Below are positions 1 through 5,725 of a stretch of DNA of 6,698 nt, in pieces; the first letter of the stretch is position 1; each line of letters starts with the position of its first letter. The DNA comes from an uncultured Desulfovibrionaceae bacterium (GTDB taxonomy: Bacteria > Desulfobacterota > Desulfovibrionia > Desulfovibrionales > Desulfovibrionaceae): NCBI GenBank assembly GCA_947074125.1, contig CAMTOM010000079.1, forward strand, positions 1-6,698, in the 5' to 3' direction. Under the pieces are notes generated by a model that had not been told where the DNA came from, did not search any database, and saw only the letters and a program-made list of their open reading frames with translations. Both the position numbers and the translations under genes were made by a program.

Positions 1-1924
1 TTTGACCTGTCAGAGAGGTTTCATAGCCACCAAGGGCAATGATGCGCTCGTGGAACGCGGGGCTCTCCAGCAGTTCTCGCACGGCAAGAATACGTGAATC
101 GTTCAGAAAGGTATCAGGAATTGCCAGATCGTAGCGTTCGCGGGCAAGGGGAACAAAGTCGAGATGGAGTGCTTTTGCTGCGGCGTAGATACCCATACCG
201 CAATCTGCCGCGTGGGTGAGGACATTGACGGCAACAGCCATATGTGTGGTTTCTTCTTTATCGTAGCCTGCGATGTCTTCCTGTTGCAGATTGTTCTGGC
301 GCAGATGCCAGTCAAACAGGATGCGTGTGCCTGCTCCTCGCTGTCGGTTGATAAATTGGGCTTTTTTCTGGGCAATATCTTTAATGCTTGCTATATTCAT
401 GGGATTGCCCTTGGGCACAATGATTCCCTGATGGCGTATGGCCAGATTGACAAGGGTGACAGGGCATTCCGGTGGCAGAAATTTTTGAAGAAAAGCAAAA
501 TTGAAGTCACCGTCTTCTTCGCATAGCAGGTGCATGCCTGCCATATGGCAGACACCGCTTTTCAGTGCGCTGATACCGCCCATACTGCCCACATGTGTGG
601 AGGCGAGGGAAAAGGGTTGTTTCAAACCCATGAGGGCATCGGCGAGAATGTCCAGTGTATTGTCGTGGCTGCCCACACAGACCAGCGTGCGCTGGAGCCT
701 TTGCGGTGTGACAGAAAGGCTCGCTTTGATAATGCTGCCTTCACGAATACCCTCATCTTCTGCGGGAATACGGGTAACAGCCTGAGCACGGGTTACCGTG
801 GTAATATTGCCTGCACCACGCCCAAGGGGAATGCCAACATAACGATCAGCCACATGTCCAACGTTCAGGCGGACAAGTTCTTCCATTCCGGGACGTGAGG
901 TAATTGACCGCGCAAGATAGACGTCAATTTCCTGTGCTTGGGGTTCGTCTTTATGCGCAAGCCATGAGAGAATGGGGCTAAGAAGATGTTCAAAACAGGC
1001 GATGCTGCTGACAGGATAGCCTGGTACGCCGATAACCAATTTACCCTGGCAGATAGCTGCCAGTGATGGTTTGCCTGGCATAAGAGAAATGCCATGTATA
1101 AGCACTTCTCCTTCTTCTTCCAGAATGGCACGGGTATAGTCTTTGCTTCCTGCTGAGGAACCGGCGCAAAAAAGAGTTACCTGAGTATTGGCCGTGAGGC
1201 TTTGTCTAAGTGCTGCACGCAAGCTTTCCGGATCATCCCGCACAGGTGCGATACGCTCTGCATAGCAGCCTAATTGCATAGCCATGGCAAGCAGTACCTG
1301 CGAATTGGATTCTACGACCTGTCCTTTGTCTGGAGATGGGTGCAGGGTAAAATCTACAATTTCATCGCCTGTAGGGATAATGCGCAAACGCAGGTTTTCC
1401 CAGACGGGCACCTCCCAGATACCACCAGAAAGCAATGCGCCAATATCAGCCGGACGGAGAAAGTGATTGCGCGGGAAGAGCAGCTCTGTGGCAACAATAT
1501 CTTCCCCAATACGGCGTACGTGCTGCCACGGAAAGGCAGGGGCTTCAATGCGGATATGCCCGTCTTCGAGGATCTGTATTTGCTCAATCATTATGACAGC
1601 ATTGGTATCTTCCGGCATGGGATGTCCGGTATTGATTGGAAAGCAGTTTTCATTTTCTATCAGGGTGAGTGGGTGGTTTGTATGGGCGGCAAAGGTGTCG
1701 GCAGCGCGCACGGCGTAGCCATCCATCGCAGCGGAGTGCACTGTTGGGGAAGAGTAGCGCGCATAGACCGCTTCTGAAAGGACTTTGCCACATGCCATAT
1801 GAGAAGGGCATAGGATACTTTGGACAAGTTTTTCGCGAAGATTGTTCTCTTCCAGTGCCGTACGGATGCGTGTGATGGCTTCAGCAGGAGAGAGGAGGTT
1901 CAGGTAAATATTTCTTTTCATCAT
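1..1924 (-). CDS. Molybdopterin molybdenumtransferase (MoeA-type) fused to a C-terminal periplasmic-binding-protein-like domain; 3' end cut by window edge
   Basis: I read one uninterrupted frame of about 641 codons on the minus strand, from ATG at 1924 (or the adjacent in-frame ATG at 1921) to base 1, with no stop. Residues 1 to about 400 are a MoeA domain, the enzyme that inserts molybdenum or tungsten into adenylylated molybdopterin. Visible motifs are HSAAMDGYAV (63-72, with the Asp matching the conserved MoeA Asp), PTGDE (184-188), SAGSKDY (257-263), MPGKP (282-286) and GVPGYPVSS (about 299-307). From about residue 415 a second domain begins (VGSHDN, 417-422). It carries RQRGAGTRILFD (527-538) and GYDKEETTH (553-561), typical of the PBP-like domain (COG1910) often annotated MoeA/LysR-substrate-binding. 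That domain probably binds a ligand, perhaps the oxyanion, but this is inference. The last visible residues, GGYETSLTG, resemble the usual C-terminus of the family, so only a few residues should be missing. The start overlaps the hydrolase stop (ATGA), implying translational coupling. Confidence 0.93.
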   Translation of the reverse strand, partial: MMKRNIYLNLLSPAEAITRIRTALEENNLREKLVQSILCPSHMACGKVLSEAVYARYSSPTVHSAAMDGYAVRAADTFAAHTNHPLTLIENENCFPINTGHPMPEDTNAVIMIEQIQILEDGHIRIEAPAFPWQHVRRIGEDIVATELLFPRNHFLRPADIGALLSGGIWEVPVWENLRLRIIPTGDEIVDFTLHPSPDKGQVVESNSQVLLAMAMQLGCYAERIAPVRDDPESLRAALRQSLTANTQVTLFCAGSSAGSKDYTRAILEEEGEVLIHGISLMPGKPSLAAICQGKLVIGVPGYPVSSIACFEHLLSPILSWLAHKDEPQAQEIDVYLARSITSRPGMEELVRLNVGHVADRYVGIPLGRGAGNITTVTRAQAVTRIPAEDEGIREGSIIKASLSVTPQRLQRTLVCVGSHDNTLDILADALMGLKQPFSLASTHVGSMGGISALKSGVCHMAGMHLLCEEDGDFNFAFLQKFLPPECPVTLVNLAIRHQGIIVPKGNPMNIASIKDIAQKKAQFINRQRGAGTRILFDWHLRQNNLQQEDIAGYDKEETTHMAVAVNVLTHAADCGMGIYAAAKALHLDFVPLARERYDLAIPDTFLNDSRILAVRELLESPAFHERIIALGGYETSLTGQ

Positions 1925-2850
1925 GGCTCGATACTCTTGGCGGCTTCTTTGGCAGCATTATTTAGGGATGGTTTTTTTGAAACTCCCTGTGCGTGTTCCT
2001 GAAGTTTTTTGGCACCTTCAGGCACTCTGATGGGACCATCCCAAGGGCCAGCATGTGAGAGATCTGGCGCTGTGAGACAAAGCGCTTTTTCGCCAGCCTC
2101 GCGGCAGAATTCCTGACTGATGAATGGAGGGATTACAGTGTCTTTGCCTCCGCTGATATGTACTTGCGGGATATGGCGAAGCACGGATGCTGTGTTGAAA
2201 GGTTCCAGAGAGTTTACGAGAGGCGTTACTTTTTGATAGCGAGTCCAGGCACTGGAGTTCAGGTTGCCTGCGACTGTCGTAATATGGCTCACATCATTGC
2301 GGCGTGCTGCGATGAGTACAGCGGCACCACCGCCACCAGAAAAACCAATGAGACGAACGTCTTTTGCGCCAGCAGCTTTTTTTGCCTCATGTATAGCCAT
2401 GTTGAGATCGCCAATGACGGCCTCGCCAAGACGCGCGTCTGTCCAGTAATACACATGGCAATTGCGTTGTTCATCCCCTTGAGTAAACTGACAGGGGCGG
2501 GCAAGGTAGAGTACTGTGTCTGCGGTGCTGTCTTTCATCGCCAGGCGCAAGGCGACAGGATTATATGGTGTGGGGTCATCAGATGGTTCCGTGCGAGAAT
2601 TCCAGGCATGGCCATCCCCTTCAATATATACACGTAATGTGGGTTTTGTGCCTTTGCGCAGCAGACCGTACAGCGTAAATGTTTTCATATGATACAACTT
2701 CTTTTCAAAGCGCCCTGTCTCAATAAGCCTGTCTGCCAGCTTGTAGCCATCGCCTTTTTGGAAAGCCAGTAAGGAGGAGGGCACCATGAATATTGACAAA
2801 AGAATGATAGAGAGTGTGAAAAGGACGCATATGCTATTGTGGGTCTTCAT
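1921..2850 (-). CDS. Secreted or membrane-anchored alpha/beta hydrolase, substrate unknown
   Basis: The 309-residue product starts with a hydrophobic segment at about residues 7-29, preceded by a short N-terminus with one Lys. This fits a signal peptide or membrane anchor (possible cut after LLA, near 29) and places the enzyme in the periplasm. An alpha/beta-hydrolase fold is supported by the nucleophile elbow GFSGGG (Ser171), an acid in GGKDTVIPP (Asp237) and the terminal His in SHAGPW (His266), giving a full Ser-Asp-His triad. EGDGHAW (77-83) probably lies near the oxyanion hole. Cys120 in RPCQ and Cys131 before a YYW run could form a disulfide, which fits export. It resembles widespread uncharacterised bacterial hydrolases carrying the DPTPxNPxAL and LARPCQ motifs (seen here at 92-101 and 116-121). 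The C-terminal 30 residues are Lys/Ala-rich and look disordered. It lies 32 bases after cobU and overlaps the MoeA-type gene. A GGAG precedes the start, with a longish spacing of about 11 bases. Esterase or peptidase chemistry cannot be told apart from sequence. Confidence 0.85.
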   Translation of the reverse strand: MKTHNSICVLFTLSIILLSIFMVPSSLLAFQKGDGYKLADRLIETGRFEKKLYHMKTFTLYGLLRKGTKPTLRVYIEGDGHAWNSRTEPSDDPTPYNPVALRLAMKDSTADTVLYLARPCQFTQGDEQRNCHVYYWTDARLGEAVIGDLNMAIHEAKKAAGAKDVRLIGFSGGGGAAVLIAARRNDVSHITTVAGNLNSSAWTRYQKVTPLVNSLEPFNTASVLRHIPQVHISGGKDTVIPPFISQEFCREAGEKALCLTAPDLSHAGPWDGPIRVPEGAKKLQEHAQGVSKKPSLNNAAKEAAKSIEP

Positions 2851-2882
2851 GAGGATAGTATCTCCAGGTACTGATCAGAGCG

Positions 2883-3452
2883 TTAGTCTGTGAGTGGGAG
2901 CTGGGCAGCAAGTTCTTGAGGGATGTTGCCTTTGAGAGCCAAAGGCAAGCCACAGGAGCAGAAAAGAACTGTAGATGCAGCCTGTGCCAGAATTTGATTT
3001 GCCTGTCCGGCAATGTCTCTGAATTGGCGTGCCAGGGGAAAGGCGGGTACGATACCCATCCCTGTTTCATTACTGACAATGACAGTCGGCACAGAAGGAG
3101 TGCGCAAAAAAGTCGCCAGTGATTGAATATTGTGAAAAATCTGTTCTGTGGGGTATTCTCGCATGAGCATATTGGAAAGCCAGAGGGTAAGGCAGTCGAC
3201 AAGAATAACGCCAGCATCTTGCGGGGCATGCAGGATGGGTAGAATATCCAGACTCTCTTCATAGGTGATCCATGTGCTATCGCGTCGTGCTTGATGTTCT
3301 TTTATGCGAATGTGCATTTCCTCATCATGTGCAGCACAGGTTGCAAGGTAAGCGCGTTTGGGAGCTTGCGCTTTTGCCCAGCGTTCTGCCAGTCGACTTT
3401 TGCCACTACGGCAGCCGCCAACAATAAGAAGAGAAGAAGAGAGTTCAGACAT
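2883..3452 (-). CDS. cobU: Bifunctional adenosylcobinamide kinase / adenosylcobinamide-phosphate guanylyltransferase
   Basis: The 189-residue product is the usual length for CobU/CobP. This cytoplasmic enzyme phosphorylates adenosylcobinamide and then transfers GMP to it, making adenosylcobinamide-GDP for nucleotide-loop assembly of cobalamin. The P-loop GGCRSGKS is at 12-19. The DEEMxxRIxxHxxRR segment (43-57) contains His53, which aligns with the His that carries GMP in the Salmonella enzyme. VDCLTLWLSN (85-94) is the Walker-B-like strand, and VSNETGMGIVP (127-137) and RDIAGQANQILA (145-156) are family hallmarks. All expected residues are present. It follows the hairpin at 3526-3554 and is the first gene of the cobU-hydrolase-MoeA run. 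No convincing Shine-Dalgarno precedes the ATG (CTCTTCTCA is directly upstream), yet the start fits because the P-loop strand begins at residue 8, as in the family. No cobalamin riboswitch is recognisable in the 73 bases between the hairpin and the start. Confidence 0.95.
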   Translation of the reverse strand: MSELSSSLLIVGGCRSGKSRLAERWAKAQAPKRAYLATCAAHDEEMHIRIKEHQARRDSTWITYEESLDILPILHAPQDAGVILVDCLTLWLSNMLMREYPTEQIFHNIQSLATFLRTPSVPTVIVSNETGMGIVPAFPLARQFRDIAGQANQILAQAASTVLFCSCGLPLALKGNIPQELAAQLPLTD

Positions 3453-3525
3453 TGAGAAGAGTTTTTGTCCGTTTGATAGTCTATATGCGTGATTTATGAG
3501 ACTGGGTCTTGTGTATATTGTGAAA

Positions 3526-3554
3526 CGCCGGAGGCGATGTATTTGCCTCCGGCG
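3526..3554 (-). terminator. GC-rich hairpin, probable intrinsic terminator of the 4689-3583 gene
   Basis: A perfect 10-bp inverted repeat (CGCCGGAGGC / GCCTCCGGCG) encloses a 9-base loop, 29 bases past the stop codon of the membrane-protein gene and 73 bases before cobU. On the minus strand the stem is followed by TTTCAC, so the U-tract is only three bases. The stem is strong but the tail is weak, so termination may be partial, with some read-through into cobU. Confidence 0.6.
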
Positions 3555-3582
3555 GTGTTACGTATCTCTCGTGAATATTGAG

Positions 3583-4689
3583 TTATTGCGCTTCCTGAAG
3601 CATCTTTGCGGAGATCTGCTGCAATATGTCCTCTCCCTGTCGTGCGGCGGCAATAGCGTTTTCAGGGGTGCGCTGCATACGCCTGTCTATCCAGCGGGCA
3701 AGGAAAAGTATGGTTGCTGCATTCAGGCGCTGTCCGGCGGTTTTACGTATATCGCGGACAAGTTCCTGCTCTGCGGACTCTCTGCCCTGCACAGAACGGC
3801 GGTATTGCGCCGCAAGTATATCAATTTCTTTTTGAACAGCGCTTTCCATAATAAGATTTTTATTTTCTCTGGCGGTATCAAGCTGGAATACTTTTTCTGC
3901 AACAAGAGCGTTGATTGCCAATGTGCTTTGGCTCATGTCTTCAAGGGTGCGGAGACGCTGGCGCAGGTTGGGCAGTTGCAATACGCCCTGGATACCCTGT
4001 GCTAAAGAAGCAAGCTGTGTTCCATATACGCGGAGCATGTCTTGTGTTTGTGCTTCTGAGAGAGGTGGCTTTGCTTTTTTTGCCGCATCCTTAAGAGCGG
4101 GTATGAAACTGTCACCATGGAGCGTGTACAGCCTTTCCAGGACTGGCGCACGAAAAGCATGGCGCAAGAGTGCTGCACGATTATTGAAAAGATCTTCGCC
4201 TGGGAATTTAAAACTCTGAAGTTTTGCGCCATAGCGCAAGTTGGCACTCATGGGTGTAAAAATGGTGGGTGCTGACTTGTTCTGGGGGCGATAGCAACGT
4301 ACCATCCATTGAGCAAGGTCTTCCACAAAAGCAGGGCGAACCATTTTTGCAGCCTCTTCCTGCGATGTCTGTGTCTCGACATCCTCTGCAGAAGGTGTTT
4401 CTTCCGCCACGCTTTCTTCAGGAGCTGGATCTTCGCTGGGGACTGTTTCTTCTGGTAAGGGTTGTGGGGCTGGAGGTGTTTCTGGAAGAGTCGGTGCAGG
4501 AGTGCTTTCTGCAATCATGTTTGATTGCGCAGTCTCCTGCTCATTGAGATACCACCAGATACCACCACCAAGTCCTCCCAATGTTAAAATAAGCAAACAA
4601 AACAGCCATGCTCCTGCGCCTCCTGTGCGGCGCGGCTTGGGCAGTTGCGATTGGGGGGTAATTTCAGGAACTTTTGGAGAAGAGGACAT
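3583..4689 (-). CDS. Single-pass inner-membrane protein with Pro/Glu-rich linker and helical C-terminal domain, function unknown
   Basis: I do not recognise this 368-residue protein. It has a short cytoplasmic N-terminus (1-26, with a KPRR cluster at 18-21) and one transmembrane helix (about 27-47, Gly-rich and ending in IWWYL). A low-complexity linker follows (about 60-115), rich in Pro, Glu, Thr and Ser. The C-terminal region (about 116-368) is predicted by eye to be largely alpha-helical, with many Gln, Arg, Leu and Ala, including stretches that could form coiled coil (about 245-320). The positive-inside rule puts the C-terminal domain in the periplasm, held off the membrane by the acidic linker. 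No catalytic motif is visible. A well-placed CCGGAGA (4695-4701) lies 6 bases before the ATG and supports this start. It is transcribed away from thiD, and the hairpin at 3526-3554 probably ends its transcript. Such an architecture suits an envelope scaffold or assembly factor, but that is only a shape-based guess. Confidence 0.8.
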   Translation of the reverse strand: MSSSPKVPEITPQSQLPKPRRTGGAGAWLFCLLILTLGGLGGGIWWYLNEQETAQSNMIAESTPAPTLPETPPAPQPLPEETVPSEDPAPEESVAEETPSAEDVETQTSQEEAAKMVRPAFVEDLAQWMVRCYRPQNKSAPTIFTPMSANLRYGAKLQSFKFPGEDLFNNRAALLRHAFRAPVLERLYTLHGDSFIPALKDAAKKAKPPLSEAQTQDMLRVYGTQLASLAQGIQGVLQLPNLRQRLRTLEDMSQSTLAINALVAEKVFQLDTARENKNLIMESAVQKEIDILAAQYRRSVQGRESAEQELVRDIRKTAGQRLNAATILFLARWIDRRMQRTPENAIAAARQGEDILQQISAKMLQEAQ

Positions 4690-4771
4690 GATTGTCTCCG
4701 GAATATGATGAGTATGTTGTTAGCATAAAGCTATCACTTTTTTTATATACAAAACGAAACTCGTTCTTAGT

Positions 4772-4912
4772 TACCTCCTAAATGCTGGGGATGCAAGTCC
4801 TGTACACAGGCCTTATCCTCTCTCCTTTGGATAAGCTATGCGGGGATGAAGGAAAGGAGTGCTTGTTTTTGGAGGTATGGAGTTATATGCTGCCAAGAGT
4901 TTTTCAGGAGGT
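4772..4912 (+). promoter_or_regulatory. Candidate structured mRNA leader of thiD (hairpin, possible H-type pseudoknot, anti-Shine-Dalgarno tract)
   Basis: Several perfect complementarities lie in order. A hairpin CCTG-taca-CAGG spans 4799-4810 and can be lengthened by AAG/CTT across one mismatch. A 7-bp stem CTTATCC (4812-4818) / GGATAAG (4829-4835) has a 10-base loop whose CTCCTTT (4822-4828) is perfectly complementary to AAAGGAG (4853-4859). The tract TACCTCCT (4772-4779) can pair with GGAGGTA (4871-4877) or with AGGAGGT (4906-4912), the thiD ribosome binding site. These suggest RNA-level control of thiD, but the evidence is pairing read by eye in one sequence. It does not match the TPP riboswitch: the CUGAGA and CUGAU core elements are missing. 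The transcription start is unknown, so the 5' tract may not be in the mRNA. Confidence 0.35.
4906..4911 (+). promoter_or_regulatory. Ribosome binding site of thiD, decides the start
   Basis: AGGAGG sits 5 bases before the ATG at 4917 and is a near-perfect Shine-Dalgarno. It favours 4917 over the upstream in-frame ATGs at 4782, 4791 and 4887, of which only 4887 has even a weak GGAG nearby (4879-4882). The ThiD family normally begins only a few residues before the TIAGSD strand, which agrees with 4917. Confidence 0.85.
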
Positions 4913-4916
4913 TTAT

Positions 4917-5723
4917 ATGGGTATGACACCGAATATTTTGACAATTGCTGGTTCGGATTCTGGTGGCGGTGCAGGTATTCAGGCAGATCTCAAGACAATT
5001 ATGATGCTTGGCGGTTACGGTATGAGTGTTATTACCGCTCTCACTGCTCAAAATGGTCTTGGGGTAACGGGCATTCATGCGCCGGCAGCACAATTTGTGT
5101 TGCAGCAGCTTGAGGCGGTACGTCAGGGGTTTCCTGTTGCTGCGGCGAAAACGGGAATGTTATTTTCCGCAGAAATTATTTCTGCCTTGGCAGAGGCTCT
5201 GGTGAAAAAAGATTTTCCTTTGGTTGTAGATCCAGTTTCTGTGAGCCAGAGTGGCAGCCCGCTTTTGCAGGAAGATGCTGTAGAAAGTTTACGAAGCAAG
5301 CTTTTACCTTTGGCTGACCTGCTTACCCCCAATCGTCCAGAAGCAGAATTGCTCGCGGGAATGCGTATTGAAACAGAGTCTGATGTGGCAGAAGCTGCCA
5401 GACGCCTTCTCTCCTTTGGAGCGCGTGCCGTTTTGATTAAAGGAGGGCACTTTGAGGGAGGGATTATGGTGACCGACTGGCTTTGTGAGCGTGATGGTGA
5501 AATACTTCCCCTGCGTCAGGCTCATATTGACAGTCCCAATACGCATGGCACAGGCTGCACGCTTTCAGCAGCTATCGCGACATATCTTGGACGAGGCTTT
5601 CCTTTACGGGTGGCGGTGACCAAGGCACAGGAATATGTCAATCTTTGTTTGCGCCAAAGCTATGCTCCTGGAGAGGGCTGTGGCCCCTTAAATCATGCGG
5701 CTCCTGGTCGAGTGGATTCGTAA
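4917..5723 (+). CDS. thiD: Hydroxymethylpyrimidine / phosphomethylpyrimidine kinase
   Basis: The 268-residue product matches the usual ThiD length. The enzyme phosphorylates HMP, and then HMP-phosphate, to HMP-diphosphate, the pyrimidine donor in thiamin phosphate synthesis, in the cytoplasm. It is a ribokinase-fold kinase. Visible motifs are TIAGSDSGGGAGIQADLK (9-26), ALTAQN (41-46), AKTGML (77-82), VDPVSVSQSG (104-113), TPNRPEAELL (137-146) and KGGH (175-178). The anion-hole motif NTHGTGCTLSAAIA (208-221) carries the active-site Cys214. The C-terminus GCGPLNH (255-260 region) is also typical. Nothing suggests fusion to ThiE or decay. The start at 4917 follows a strong AGGAGG; the reading frame stays open for another 45 codons upstream, which I treat as leader. 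truA begins 2 bases after the stop, so the two are probably cotranscribed. An RNA leader may control expression. Confidence 0.95.
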   Translation: MGMTPNILTIAGSDSGGGAGIQADLKTIMMLGGYGMSVITALTAQNGLGVTGIHAPAAQFVLQQLEAVRQGFPVAAAKTGMLFSAEIISALAEALVKKDFPLVVDPVSVSQSGSPLLQEDAVESLRSKLLPLADLLTPNRPEAELLAGMRIETESDVAEAARRLLSFGARAVLIKGGHFEGGIMVTDWLCERDGEILPLRQAHIDSPNTHGTGCTLSAAIATYLGRGFPLRVAVTKAQEYVNLCLRQSYAPGEGCGPLNHAAPGRVDS

Positions 5724-5725
5724 GC

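Larger units (their letters stand above)
4690..4916. other. Divergent intergenic region between the membrane-protein gene and thiD
   Basis: This 227-base stretch must carry the promoters of both divergent genes. Bases 4738-4760 are AT-rich (a run of T, then TATATAC). I found no good sigma-70 pair on either strand. The least bad minus-strand option is TTGTAT (4752-4747) with TATGCT (4727-4722), at a long 19-base spacing. AACGA-aac-TCGTT (4753-4765) is a small inverted repeat that could be an operator. Bases 4772-4912 hold the thiD leader structures described separately. Bases 4782-4916 are also open in frame with thiD, with a TAA at 4779-4781 directly before the first ATG. Confidence 0.5.

Noticed and set aside
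164..1777. Several plus-strand open frames of 80-170 codons in the first 1.9 kb
   Set aside because: All are antisense shadows of the long MoeA-type frame, whose conserved motifs are spread over the whole stretch in one frame without interruption.
2158..2637. 159-codon open frame on the plus strand opposite the hydrolase
   Set aside because: The minus strand here encodes a hydrolase with full catalytic motifs, and the antisense product has no domain or plausible start context.
3496..4005. 169-codon open frame on the plus strand opposite the membrane-protein gene
   Set aside because: It runs through the terminator hairpin, has no good ribosome binding site and gives a Cys-rich product without motifs. 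The minus-strand gene has a strong Shine-Dalgarno and a coherent architecture.
4548..4567. Tandem copy of GATACCACCA
   Set aside because: Two copies of a 10-base unit inside the codons for the Gly/Trp-rich end of the transmembrane helix. It is explained by the protein sequence and too short to be meaningful.
4771..4781. Minus-strand TTAGGAGGTAA as a ribosome binding site
   Set aside because: No start codon lies at a suitable distance downstream on the minus strand, and the real gene there starts at 4689 with its own Shine-Dalgarno.
4787..4850. TPP riboswitch (THI box) upstream of thiD
   Set aside because: There is a loose resemblance (GGGGATGC at 4787, then TTGGATAAGCTA followed by TGCGGGGA) to the ends of the THI box. 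However, the near-invariant CUGAGA and CUGAU core segments that bind thiamin are absent. A covariance-model search with the Rfam TPP model would settle it.
4859..5113. Open frame from GTG 4859 overlapping the 5' part of thiD
   Set aside because: The translation is rich in Trp, Cys, Tyr and Ser, with no recognisable domain, and lies in another frame of the well-supported thiD. It is a frame shadow.
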